From contig CAMDHK010000002.1 of assembly GCA_945897965.1 (NCBI GenBank), positions 1 to 64,000 of the forward strand: a stretch of DNA of 64,000 nucleotides. The letters run 5' to 3'. A program made the position numbers and the translations under genes. A model generated the notes under the pieces. It saw only the letters and a list, made by a program, of their open reading frames with translations. It did not search any database and was not told the DNA's origin. Shown here in pieces: positions 7,943-16,041 of the stretch (position 1 is its first letter; each line of letters opens with the position of its first letter). The stretch comes from Candidatus Kuenenia stuttgartensis (lineage in GTDB: Bacteria; Planctomycetota; Planctomycetia; Gemmatales; Gemmataceae).

Positions 7943-9754
7943 ATGGCAGAGAAAAAGGCATATGCTTATCGTGATAAACCTGAAGTGCTGGACCAATTGG
8001 TAAGTACGATAGGCTTGGTGTTGATTGTTTTTCTGATGGTTTCATTATCTTTTTTTATATTGGCTCGTTTTTTCCTTTCATCTAAATGGACTTCATCACA
8101 TTGGCTTTTATTTTGGGAAGTGCTTGCCACTGTTTTGGTTAGCCGTATGTTTCTTATCGATGATTTGAAAAAAGTTGTTGGCGGTTATTCATTTGTGTTG
8201 GGAATGGTTATTTGGGTCCCTTTTGTTTTCATAGGCGGAGAAATTCTTGGAATTGTTACCGCTCTAATGATTTTTGTTGGGTGGTTTACTTACAAGATTA
8301 CCTGGGATGTGACAGATCTTGGTGAACGAGAAGAGGATGAAGATGGATTGCTTGCTTCAGTGGGTTTGAAAAAAGAGTTGAACCCGGGCAACAAAAAGGT
8401 TTCAGAATCTTGGGGCGATACTAGAGAGGAAAGCACCGAATTCAATTATGAAGCGGAGGAAGTGCTTGCGGAGTTGGCTAAGGAAAAGCCTAAGAAAGTT
8501 AAGGGCGGAAAAGGTCGCGGTGTCTGGGTGCTGTATTTTTTATTTGGTTCAATACCTGTTTTTGGATTAGGTGGGTCAACTCAAAATAGTACTGACCCAA
8601 ATCTTGGAAAATACTTTTTGGTCTGCCTTTGCATTTATCTTGCAAGTTGCATCTCTTTGTTAATGAGCACTTCTTTTTTAACTATAAGGTCCGACTTACG
8701 AAGGCGGAATCTATCCATGCCTTTGTTTACAGCGGGGGCTTGGTTGTTCTCTGGTTTGTTCTTATTGATCTCCTGTTTTGTATTTGCATCACTGTTACCA
8801 AGGCCTCAGGGCTTTTTAGATCCCATTGCCTTGGTTCTTTCCAAGGGACAGGATAAGGATCAGGATGCAAGTAACTATGCAAAATCATCAGAGAAATCCG
8901 GAAAAGGGGAAGGGAAGCAAGGCGAAAAAGAAGGTGATAAAGGTTCTCCCAAGGATGGAAATCAGAAAGCGGGCAAGCCTGCTGAGGATAAAGAAAACAA
9001 AGGCGCTTCCAAGGAGTCTGGAAAAGGTGGTGGCGATTCTGGTGAAAAAGGTTCTTCCAAGGAAGGTTCTCAGAAATCAGATCAAGCTAAAAATAATGAG
9101 AGTAAAAGTGATAGTCGAAAAAATGATGGTAATCAGAAATCGAATTCTACTTCGAATCAAGAAACCCCTTCCTTGCCACCCCCTTCTTTTAATATTCCAG
9201 GCCTTGATAAAATAATGGCTGCACTTGAAGTTATTCTTAAAGTTGTTTTCGCAGTGGGTACTTTTTTGTTTGTTCTTTATGTTGTGGTTTACAAGTTGAG
9301 TTACAGTTTTGGTTGGGCTGATGACCTTTTAAATTGGTTCCGTAATCTTTTTGACTGGATGGATCGTTCGAAAAAAAAGAAAAAACAAGAAGATGTTGCA
9401 GACGCCTCTATAGCTGATGAAACCTTGCCTTTCGAAGAGTTTGATAACCCATTTGATCGCAAAGATTGGCAAAAAGCCAGTCTTCGAGAATTGACAGGGT
9501 ATACTTGGAAAGCTCTATTAGCTTGGTGCAAATCTCAAAACATCAATATTCCAAGAGGGTGCACTCCCTCCGAGTTAGAGGAAATTATTTCAAACGAAAT
9601 GCCTCGTATTGAACCTGCCTATTATGCTTTCCAACAGGTTTTATTAAATGTTCAATATTCAAATAATAATGATGACCCCAAGGGGGTTGCAACGACGCAG
9701 AAACTTTGGCGTCACATGAATGGCGAATCAGATTCCGCGCTCGTTAAAGATTGA
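7943..9754 (+). CDS. Multi-membrane protein with lysine/glycine-rich linker and DUF4129-like C-terminus
   Basis: Of the 603 residues, about seven hydrophobic segments can be seen: near 17-43, 53-71, 85-120 (two), 195-212, 225-245, 263-288 and 438-460. A highly charged linker of about 120 residues (KSGKGEGKQGEKEGDKG and similar) separates helix 6 from helix 7. The soluble C-terminus contains YTWKALLAWCKSQNI, then CTPSELEEI and a final short helix. This is the pattern of DUF4129 domains that accompany MoxR/DUF58/transglutaminase clusters. AGGA lies 7-8 bases before the ATG. It is the third gene of the MoxR operon and is presumably its membrane client or anchor. Confidence 0.75.
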   Translation: MAEKKAYAYRDKPEVLDQLVSTIGLVLIVFLMVSLSFFILARFFLSSKWTSSHWLLFWEVLATVLVSRMFLIDDLKKVVGGYSFVLGMVIWVPFVFIGGEILGIVTALMIFVGWFTYKITWDVTDLGEREEDEDGLLASVGLKKELNPGNKKVSESWGDTREESTEFNYEAEEVLAELAKEKPKKVKGGKGRGVWVLYFLFGSIPVFGLGGSTQNSTDPNLGKYFLVCLCIYLASCISLLMSTSFLTIRSDLRRRNLSMPLFTAGAWLFSGLFLLISCFVFASLLPRPQGFLDPIALVLSKGQDKDQDASNYAKSSEKSGKGEGKQGEKEGDKGSPKDGNQKAGKPAEDKENKGASKESGKGGGDSGEKGSSKEGSQKSDQAKNNESKSDSRKNDGNQKSNSTSNQETPSLPPPSFNIPGLDKIMAALEVILKVVFAVGTFLFVLYVVVYKLSYSFGWADDLLNWFRNLFDWMDRSKKKKKQEDVADASIADETLPFEEFDNPFDRKDWQKASLRELTGYTWKALLAWCKSQNINIPRGCTPSELEEIISNEMPRIEPAYYAFQQVLLNVQYSNNNDDPKGVATTQKLWRHMNGESDSALVKD

Positions 9755-9762
9755 TTTGCGAA

Positions 9763-10458
9763 TTATTTTTTTCTTCGGATATGCTCTGCTTGAATGATTT
9801 CTCTGTTTATGGAATCCTTTAGGAGTTTCAGCGAGTCTTCCCGTGAAAGCTCGGTAAACAGTTTTGCCTCGATTGGGGCACCGATTGAAATACCAATTGC
9901 CCCATGATTTCCACGCAAGAAAAGGGGGCAAAGAGTTGGCCAGAAGTTATCTCGCGATAAAGCTTCATGCGCGCCCGCGATTCCTACAGGAACAACTATT
10001 GCATTGGATTTTCGAATAAGAAGCTGAATCCCTGGCTTTAAGTCTTGCATTAGTCCATTTTCAGATCGCGTGCCTTCAGGAAATACAAGCACTGCTCGCC
10101 CATTGCTTAAAAGTTCCAATGTGGCCCTGATGCCCTCCTTCGCAACGCCTTCCAGATCAACCGGGCAACATCCAACGGATTTTAGATAAATATCTAGTAA
10201 AGGTTTTTTAAAAAGCGATTTTCGTGCAAGATAGGAGAGTTCTCTGCAGGCTGTTAATCCAACACCAATCGGGTCCAAAAAGCTTTGGTGGTTTGCGACC
10301 AGAAGGACCGGGCCCTTGCGTGGTACATTTTTCCAGCCTTGTTTTCGAAGGCTGAAAAGAAACGTGTATATGCAATTGTAAGAGGTGTAATTTAATCCAT
10401 ACCAAATGGAATTAAACTGCTCTGTCACAAATTTGTAATCAAGCAATCCTGATTTCAT
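9763..10458 (-). CDS. plsC: 1-acyl-sn-glycerol-3-phosphate acyltransferase (PlsC family)
   Basis: PlsC enzymes transfer a second acyl chain to lysophosphatidic acid at the inner membrane. The catalytic HX4D motif is present as NHQSFLDP (His57, Asp62), and the glycerol-phosphate binding block is FPEGTRS (about 126-132). The length of 231 residues is normal. The start overlaps the stop of cmk by four bases (ATGA), so the two are coupled; cmk-plsC pairs are common in bacteria. Related lysophospholipid acyltransferases share these motifs, so the exact substrate is assumed from the family. Confidence 0.88.
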   Translation of the reverse strand: MKSGLLDYKFVTEQFNSIWYGLNYTSYNCIYTFLFSLRKQGWKNVPRKGPVLLVANHQSFLDPIGVGLTACRELSYLARKSLFKKPLLDIYLKSVGCCPVDLEGVAKEGIRATLELLSNGRAVLVFPEGTRSENGLMQDLKPGIQLLIRKSNAIVVPVGIAGAHEALSRDNFWPTLCPLFLRGNHGAIGISIGAPIEAKLFTELSREDSLKLLKDSINREIIQAEHIRRKK

Positions 10459-11108
10459 TGCATGCCACGCCTTTGAATTTCTTGATGCATTACTTCAATT
10501 ACATTATTCATGTGCATATCGGATGTATCAAGAATCAGGGCATCATGGGCTGGCATCAATGGGCTTATTTCTCTGTTTTCATCTCGTAAATCCCTAGAGA
10601 TGATGGCATCAAGAATCTCTTGAAGTGTTGTGCTTACCCCTTTTTCTTGCAGTTCTATAAATCTTCGTTGGGCTCTCATTTCAGGTCTTGCGGTAAGAAA
10701 AAACTTGCAAAAAGCTTCAGGGAAAACAGTGGTTCCCTGATCCCGTCCTTCGCAAACCATATTTCTATCAAAAGCAGCGGCGCGTTGTAATTCGACCAGT
10801 TTTGTTCGCACGACTTTGCTGGTTGCTATTACACCCGCTAATTCCGTTGTTTCTTTAGTTCGGATTTGAATCGAAACATCCATACCGTTTAGGATTACTT
10901 TGTTTTCTTCAAGTCTTATTGTTAACTTGCTTAGTATTTGCTCAAGAGCGGGCTCGTTGAATGAAGATGCACCGGTGTTTAAAGCAGCTAGTGCAACAGC
11001 CCTATACATTGCGCCCGTGTCTAAGAACTGGAAGTTTATTTTTTTTGCTAGCAGTTTTGCGGCAGTGCTTTTGCCTGCCCCCGCTGGCCCATCAATGGTG
11101 ATTATCAT
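10455..11108 (-). CDS. cmk: Cytidylate kinase
   Basis: Cmk phosphorylates CMP and dCMP with ATP. The P-loop GPAGAGKST opens the protein (residues 7-15). The CMP-binding region FLDTGAMYRAVALAALN follows, then EGRDQGTTVFPEA (usually GRDIGTVVFP) and the lid with TARPEMRAQRR. At 217 residues it is of standard length. It is the first gene of a two-gene unit with plsC. The start ATG at 11108 lies directly before the P-loop strand MIITIDGPAG, as in other Cmk proteins, although the Shine-Dalgarno sequence is poor. Confidence 0.94.
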   Translation of the reverse strand: MIITIDGPAGAGKSTAAKLLAKKINFQFLDTGAMYRAVALAALNTGASSFNEPALEQILSKLTIRLEENKVILNGMDVSIQIRTKETTELAGVIATSKVVRTKLVELQRAAAFDRNMVCEGRDQGTTVFPEAFCKFFLTARPEMRAQRRFIELQEKGVSTTLQEILDAIISRDLRDENREISPLMPAHDALILDTSDMHMNNVIEVMHQEIQRRGMQ

Positions 11109-11155
11109 GATCTAGTCCCCAAGCTAAAACGATGATAATAAAATCTGCACTTCAT

Positions 11156-11184
11156 AAAAAAAGGCGACCGACTGAGGGCCGCCT
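11156..11184 (-). terminator. Intrinsic terminator of the secreted coiled-coil gene
   Basis: Read on the minus strand, AGGCGGCC pairs with GGTCGCCT (one G-T pair) around the loop CTCAGTC, and the stem runs into seven T residues. It lies 25 bases after the stop codon at 11209 and isolates this gene from cmk. Confidence 0.85.
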
Positions 11185-11208
11185 GACTTTTGGCAAAACT
11201 AAAATCAT

Positions 11209-11769
11209 TTACCTGGGATAAATGTTGATGGTGAATGTTTCATTTGCAGCAAGGCTTCTGGTGGTTTGTTTTTGGATGATCCCAAATCCATCAGCAAGAA
11301 CTTCGTAAGTAAAATCTCCTGCATTTTGATTGGGTACCGAAAGCGTTTGATTTGCCTGAGCTTTGTATACCTTGCCATTGATGATTACACTAGTGTTGGC
11401 GTTTGAAGTATTAGCAATCTTGATGGTTCCGTTCGCAGGAACTGCAGGAGTGAACGACGCAGCAACACGAGTTGCTGCAAGTTTACTGATCGCTTGTTCC
11501 ATTCTGCTCATTTGATCTTTAAGAATATTAATCTCAGCTTCAATTTTTTTCAGCTTTAATTCGTGATCAGCGCTTTTTATGGATTGAAGGGAAAGCTGAA
11601 TCTCTTTCAGTTGAGCCTGAATCGCATCGATGTTTGTAACATCTAATTTTTTTTCTGGTGTGATTGGCGGTTCAGGTTTTTTATCGGAGGTGTTTTCAAT
11701 GCCTCCAAAACTTGCACCGTAAGAAAAGCCGATTAGGGCTATCATCGTGATTGAATAGATAATTTTCAT
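11209..11769 (-). CDS. Secreted coiled-coil protein with PEGA-like C-terminal domain
   Basis: The 186-residue protein has a signal peptide (MKIIYSITMIALIGFSYGAS). A Lys/Pro-rich spacer follows, then a heptad-patterned helix of about 55 residues (IQAQLKEIQLSLQSIKSADHELKLKKIEAEINILKDQMSRMEQAI). The C-terminal part is all beta (ANGTIKIANTSNANTSVIINGKVYKAQ, FTYEVLADGFGIIQKQ). It resembles the small PEGA-type domains seen in surface proteins of many environmental bacteria. The likely form is an oligomeric periplasmic or cell-surface protein. It is monocistronic, with a terminator directly after it and a dyad upstream. Confidence 0.65.
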   Translation of the reverse strand: MKIIYSITMIALIGFSYGASFGGIENTSDKKPEPPITPEKKLDVTNIDAIQAQLKEIQLSLQSIKSADHELKLKKIEAEINILKDQMSRMEQAISKLAATRVAASFTPAVPANGTIKIANTSNANTSVIINGKVYKAQANQTLSVPNQNAGDFTYEVLADGFGIIQKQTTRSLAANETFTINIYPR

Positions 11770-11828
11770 TGTTACACCGTCTAATAATAAACATTAAGTA
11801 AATATAAATCTTCCTTAAGATTAGAGGT

Positions 11829-11847
11829 TGCAAACTTTGTTTGCAAT
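11829..11847. promoter_or_regulatory. Perfect dyad upstream of the secreted coiled-coil gene
   Basis: TTGCAAAC-TTT-GTTTGCAA is a perfect 8-bp inverted repeat with a 3-base centre. It lies about 60 bases before the start codon at 11769 on the minus strand, where an operator might sit. There is no T run. It could equally be a small RNA hairpin. No second copy was noticed in the window. Confidence 0.3.
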
Positions 11848-11928
11848 CGAAAACAAGGGAAAATGCAGTGGGCAATTTGTTAAAATGTAACGATTATAAC
11901 GAAAGAACCTAAGAAGGGGTGAAATGCA

Positions 11929-11952
11929 TAAAGCCGGGTTTCCCCGGCTTTA
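11929..11952 (-). terminator. Terminator-like hairpin after the acetyltransferase gene
   Basis: TAAAGCCGGG pairs perfectly with CCCGGCTTTA around a four-base loop, which reads GAAA on the minus strand, a stable tetraloop. It lies 22 bases past the stop of the rimI-like gene. The T tract on the minus strand is poor (TTTATGCATTT), so efficiency is uncertain. Confidence 0.6.
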
Positions 11953-11973
11953 GTTCGATTTTTGCAAATTCGA

Positions 11974-12510
11974 TTAAGCGTTTTCTTCGTATTGAGCAAT
12001 ACGATTGATGGTTTCTTCAAAGTCTTCATCGGTGTCTGAAGGCAATTTGTATTGCATCAGGTATGCATCTTCATTGCTATCATCATAAAACGAGCGAAGC
12101 ACTCTTATTGCTTTAAAACCTTGATTTCTGAAGAATACCTGGCCCGATAGATTGGTTTCTCGGACTTCCAACGTGATTCTTGTTCTACGGTGGCTCGAAA
12201 GTTTTCCGATCAATTTAACTGCCATCTGCAATCCTACGCCCGACCGTTGATAATCAGGGTGCACAGCAAAATTCAAAATGTGAAGTTTGTTTTTGTGAAG
12301 TTCATAAATCATGAACCCGATTACTTTGTCGCCAGCCTCTGCTACCATCCCAATGCAATTGCGTTGCCTGAGGCAGCGCAAAAAATCTTCTTCAGTCCAG
12401 GACTGTGCGAAGCATTGTTGCTCTGCTTGTAATACTTCCTGCATGTCGCGTCTAATCATCCAGCGAATATGTACTTTAACTTGTTCTTTTTCTGTCTTAT
12501 TACCGCTCAT
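11974..12510 (-). CDS. rimI: GNAT N-acetyltransferase, RimI-like
   Basis: GNAT enzymes move an acetyl group from acetyl-CoA to an amine; RimI acts on the N-terminus of ribosomal protein S18. The acetyl-CoA loop is present as HPDYQRSGVGLQMAVKLI (the Q/RxxGxG/A motif), followed by ITLEVRETNLSGQVFFRNQGF, close to the typical RimI block LEVRxxNxxAxxLYxxxGF. I choose the ATG at 12510 (MSGNKTEKEQ) because AGAGGAG precedes it with good spacing. The ORF track starts 20 residues earlier, at 12570, with poorer spacing. The acidic C-terminal tail (DTDEDFEETINRIAQ) is not usual for RimI, so the substrate remains open. Confidence 0.75.
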   Translation of the reverse strand: MSGNKTEKEQVKVHIRWMIRRDMQEVLQAEQQCFAQSWTEEDFLRCLRQRNCIGMVAEAGDKVIGFMIYELHKNKLHILNFAVHPDYQRSGVGLQMAVKLIGKLSSHRRTRITLEVRETNLSGQVFFRNQGFKAIRVLRSFYDDSNEDAYLMQYKLPSDTDEDFEETINRIAQYEENA

Positions 12511-12956
12511 TAAAAACTCCTCTTGTCCGTTATCATGGCATACCATGGTTCCGACATGTAAATTAGCCATGTTCCTTTGCCGACCAATTCGGCTAAAGGC
12601 CTATGCGAAAAAGAAAGAAGGTTAGGACCTTTCGATCAGTTAAGCGGGCGGAATTTAGCAACGGTCGAGACAATTTACAAGACCAAGGTTCATAAAACCC
12701 ACATAAATAAAATCGGTATTTTTCATCATGAAAATCACCAAGTTTAGAGGTGGTTTTAAAATAAATGTTGGAAATTTGAGAAGCAAGAAAAGAATGATAA
12801 AAGGGGGGATTCCCTTCCCCGTTAATCTGCGCTTCCTTGGCGATCCAAGATGAAATCTCATCTTGGGTTGAAGTGCCTAAGATACAAAAATATTGCTTGC
12901 TGAACAACCAAATATTCACACATTGAAAATAAATTTTGTCAGTATGAAAAGGTTGG
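12511..12956. other. Intergenic region, no supported gene
   Basis: These 446 bases separate the acetyltransferase start from the end of the DUF11 gene. The two ORFs listed here (12593-12991 and 12655-12861, minus strand) overlap each other and have random-looking composition. The first also runs into the DUF11 gene. One imperfect inverted repeat is present at 12574-12599 (CCTTTGCCGA / TCGGCTAAAGG, one bulge, loop CCAAT) in the leader of the acetyltransferase gene. I see no RNA gene. Confidence 0.5.
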
Positions 12957-14453
12957 TTAAGGTAGGGGGGAGACAATAATAGAGCATGCACTGCTGCGCT
13001 TGATATTTCCTATCCCGTATTCAACGACCACGCGGAATTCTCCCGGGCTGAGGCCCTTTAAATTTACCGAATAAATCTTATCTGCTCGGTTTGCTAAAAC
13101 AGGAAGATCATCGAAATTTAAGTTCTGTCCGTTGAGTCCCGCAATGGTTGGCCCGTTCCAAGCCAATGGAACAATTCCATCGGGAAAAAGAAACCGAACA
13201 CTGGTGTTGTTTAAATCAATCGAACCATTGTTTTTCAGGGAAAACCTAATTTCGCTTTCACTGCCCAAAGTTGCTTTTACAGTTGCGGGCGCAAACACAC
13301 CCTGGATCTCGGAGGTGCCTTCGATACGAACTAAAAACATCGAGGAGGTATCTGCACTATTCTCCATCGAAGCCTTGGCGTTTAGTTGCCAATCACCTGG
13401 TTTTGCTGCTCTTAATCGGAGCTTTGCAGACCATTTTCCCCCGACAATTTGCGGGTTGTTCCATACAAGTAATTTATTTGTAGGAGCAGTTGATTCAAAT
13501 CTCGCTTGCGGGTTGCTTCCTACTATTTCAAGCCCTTCAGGAATAACAGTTTGAATTGCAAGCTGGATTTCACCAATTTTAATGGAATCGATTTTCGCTT
13601 CAAGAATCATTTCGAGTTCGCCCTTGGCGGTATCTTCCCAAGATTTTTTCCACTGAAGGTTTATCTGCCCATCACTGACAGAGATATCTGATTGATAGAG
13701 TTTTTTTTCGCCATTGGTTGATGCTACTTGTATGTTCTGAGAGAATTTTCCGTTTTCCACAGCAAGTGTTTCAAGTCGAATAGATTTGGTTTGCCCTGCG
13801 GGAATATCCCCCAAAGTTGCTTCAATAAGTTCGCCTTCCGGGTGTCTGAGACCTTGGGGAAGTTTGTCGCGGATGGTTACATTTTCTGCTGGAGTTAAAC
13901 CATGGTTTGCAACGACGATTTCAAAAATGGCTCTTTGCCCACGCCTTACCCATTGTGGCCCTTGAACTTGGACCAGTAGCCCATCTTTCTTCTCAGCGTT
14001 TTTCTTCAATGTTGCAACTTTGTAAACGACTGCGGGCTTAAAGTTTAAATTATCTTTATCTGCAGCAAGAACTTTGAATTGGAATATTTTGCCGGTGCCT
14101 GGTTGTAGTTCAGGTATTTCCCATGTCCATTTGTTTTCTTGGATAAAAGGTTTTGGGTTTACTTCTAAAATCTCAGGTTTAGTTTTCCATTCTTGACTTA
14201 GAACAAGTTCTTCAAGAGGTAGGCTGCCAAGGTTTTTTAAAGTGATTTCCATGGTGCAAGGCTTGCCGATTTCAGGGTTATCAACAAAGCGTGTGATAAT
14301 AGAAACTTGGCTGCCTTCATCTGTTTTTAAGGTAGGCGTTTCTTTGTCGGATTCGATGGGTAAAGTGCCCGGAACCTGAGCTAGGGAAAAGAATGCCCCA
14401 GCTAAAAGCATTAAAATAGCAAAGCAGTTTGTGTTCAACATGGAATTACTCAT
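12957..14453 (-). CDS. Secreted DUF11-repeat protein
   Basis: The 498-residue protein starts with a signal peptide (MLNTNCFAILMLLAGAFFSLAQV). It continues as a chain of immunoglobulin-like beta domains. Phrases such as VVANHGLTPAENVTIRDKLPQGLRHPEGE and SLKNNGSIDLNNTSVRFLFPDGI are typical of DUF11, a conserved repeat of bacterial surface proteins. There is no C-terminal anchor. The start may be the ATG at 14453, which overlaps the upstream gene by 8 bases, or the ATG at 14441 just before the signal peptide. The overlap suggests co-transcription with the pyrophosphohydrolase, an odd pairing with no obvious functional link. Confidence 0.75.
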   Translation of the reverse strand: MSNSMLNTNCFAILMLLAGAFFSLAQVPGTLPIESDKETPTLKTDEGSQVSIITRFVDNPEIGKPCTMEITLKNLGSLPLEELVLSQEWKTKPEILEVNPKPFIQENKWTWEIPELQPGTGKIFQFKVLAADKDNLNFKPAVVYKVATLKKNAEKKDGLLVQVQGPQWVRRGQRAIFEIVVANHGLTPAENVTIRDKLPQGLRHPEGELIEATLGDIPAGQTKSIRLETLAVENGKFSQNIQVASTNGEKKLYQSDISVSDGQINLQWKKSWEDTAKGELEMILEAKIDSIKIGEIQLAIQTVIPEGLEIVGSNPQARFESTAPTNKLLVWNNPQIVGGKWSAKLRLRAAKPGDWQLNAKASMENSADTSSMFLVRIEGTSEIQGVFAPATVKATLGSESEIRFSLKNNGSIDLNNTSVRFLFPDGIVPLAWNGPTIAGLNGQNLNFDDLPVLANRADKIYSVNLKGLSPGEFRVVVEYGIGNIKRSSACSIIVSPLP

Positions 14454-14823
14454 TAGAAGGTTTGGCCTCTGGGGCCTTATAGGATCCGCGACACTTATCC
14501 GCGGGGTACTTTAGTTCGTTTTTAAGCATTTTTGCATTTAAAGAATCAGAAAGATCAAGATTCATGCAGTTGCATAACGCCATGATCAGGCAGGTGACAT
14601 CTGCAATTTCTTCGGAAACTTCTCTTCGTTTGATAGGATCCAAGACCGAGAGTTTTGAATTTTCAGGAGTGATCCAAAGGAAATGCTCAAGCAATTCTGC
14701 AGCTTCTGCGCAAAGTGCCATCGCAAGATTTTTAGGATCATGGAATTGTTCCCAATCTCTTGCTGCAACAAAGCCCGCCATCTTTTTTCTTAAATCTAAT
14801 ACCGTTGTTTGAGAATCTGCCAA
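14446..14823 (-). CDS. MazG-like nucleotide pyrophosphohydrolase (dCTPase type)
   Basis: This 125-residue protein matches the short all-alpha MazG-like family that includes human DCTPP1. It shows FVAARDWEQFHDPKNLAMALCAEAAELLEHFLW with the EXXE metal site (EAAELLE), then EEIADVTCLIMALCNCMNLDL with the second EXXD site. Such enzymes hydrolyse non-canonical or surplus (d)NTPs to monophosphates and so clean the nucleotide pool. The start codon is TTG at 14823. GGAG lies 7 bases upstream and the next residues are ADSQTT, so this start is well supported. It is the first gene of a two-gene unit. Confidence 0.85.
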   Translation of the reverse strand: MADSQTTVLDLRKKMAGFVAARDWEQFHDPKNLAMALCAEAAELLEHFLWITPENSKLSVLDPIKRREVSEEIADVTCLIMALCNCMNLDLSDSLNAKMLKNELKYPADKCRGSYKAPEAKPSNE

Positions 14824-14937
14824 TTTCTTACTCCATATAACTCTTAACTTAATGAAGAATCAAATGGAGTCAGATACATCAAATATTAAATGATGCAAGT
14901 CGGATTTATGGAGGCGTGGGAAAGCTGGGAATTCTGG

Positions 14938-16035
14938 CTAACTTACGGCGAATTCTTGCAAAGCTTTTTCTGAAAAGCTCAAGCCTAAGCCGGAGCCTTC
15001 AGGAGGTACAAGTTTGCCTGCTTTAAATTTTGGGTATTCATTGAATAGTGGTTCAAACCAAGGCATGTATTCAACGGAAGTCACTTGGGCAAAACCGCAC
15101 CCGATTTGGACCGCTAATTCGGGCAACAAATGAGGGCTAACAGGTATATTCTGGCTTTCACAGTAATGAATAAGTTTTAAAGTGTTGGTTATGCCCCCTA
15201 AACGGGTGATATCAGGCTGAGCGATGTCGAGTGCGCTTTTTTCAACATAGTTGTGAAACTCTTCTCTGGAAAAAAGCATTTCGCCAGCAGCAATCGGAAT
15301 ATCTAACTTCTTGGCAAGATAAGCATGGCCTTTGATATTCTCGCAACTGATGGGCTCTTCAAACCAACCAACCCCAATTTCATCTTGGAAGAAGTTACCC
15401 ATAGCAAGAGCCGTGCCGGTGTCGTAGCGTTCGTTTGCATCAACTGCCAGCCAAATTTCTTCTCCTAGTGCTTCGCGTAAGTTTTCAATGCGTTCGATAT
15501 CGCTTTGGGGGTTTGCACCAACCTTCACCTTAAGGCCCATTACACCTTGGTCAAGGTAAGGTTTTGAGAGATCAATTATTTGCCCGACACTCATCCAGAG
15601 CCATCCCGTGTGGGAGATATAAGCGGGAATAGATTCTCGGAATCCTCCGAGTAATTTATGAAGGGGCAAATTAGCAGCTTTGCCTTTGATATCCCATAGT
15701 GCGATATCGATTGCAGAATAAACTTGTTGAACCAGTCCGGTTCTGCCAATTGTTTGGGTGCGCCAATAAACCTTGGCAGCTAGTTTTTCGTTATCTAATG
15801 CGTTTTCATTGATTAAAATTGGGGCTAAATCTTCCTGGCCCAATGCAAGCATAGCTTTGCCGCCGCCCTGCAGAGAATAAGCAAATCCAATGCCTTCGAT
15901 GCCCGATTTAGTTTTAATCCGAACAACAAGCGTTGTGATTTTATCACTTCTCCCAGCAGCGATTTCGGTGGCAGAAGATCTTGTTGGGTTGGTAGGAATG
16001 CTTAGCAGACTGAATTTAATTTCTTGAATTTGCAT
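14938..16035 (-). CDS. Enolase-superfamily enzyme, mandelate racemase/muconate lactonizing type
   Basis: The 365-residue protein has both domains of the family. The catalytic set is visible: KVKVG (Lys169, Lys171), the metal ligands Asp199 in AVDANERYD, Glu226/227 in GWFEEPI and Glu252 in AAGEM, and the Asp275/His302 dyad in QPDITRLGG and SPHLLPE. The KxK plus Asp-His set places it in the mandelate racemase subgroup. Most members dehydrate acid sugars or racemise alpha-hydroxy acids by abstracting a proton next to a carboxylate. The substrate cannot be read from the sequence. It lies 6 bases after an APC permease gene, which suggests co-transcription. Confidence 0.88.
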   Translation of the reverse strand: MQIQEIKFSLLSIPTNPTRSSATEIAAGRSDKITTLVVRIKTKSGIEGIGFAYSLQGGGKAMLALGQEDLAPILINENALDNEKLAAKVYWRTQTIGRTGLVQQVYSAIDIALWDIKGKAANLPLHKLLGGFRESIPAYISHTGWLWMSVGQIIDLSKPYLDQGVMGLKVKVGANPQSDIERIENLREALGEEIWLAVDANERYDTGTALAMGNFFQDEIGVGWFEEPISCENIKGHAYLAKKLDIPIAAGEMLFSREEFHNYVEKSALDIAQPDITRLGGITNTLKLIHYCESQNIPVSPHLLPELAVQIGCGFAQVTSVEYMPWFEPLFNEYPKFKAGKLVPPEGSGLGLSFSEKALQEFAVS

Positions 16036-16041
16036 AATTAC

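Noticed and set aside
8826-9215. 129-residue Lys-rich ORF in another frame
   Set aside because: Frame-shifted reading of the low-complexity linker of the membrane protein at 7943-9754.
12593-12991. Minus-strand ORF of 132 residues and the overlapping 12655-12861 ORF
   Set aside because: Random-looking composition, no ribosome-binding site, the two overlap in different frames and the first enters the DUF11 gene.
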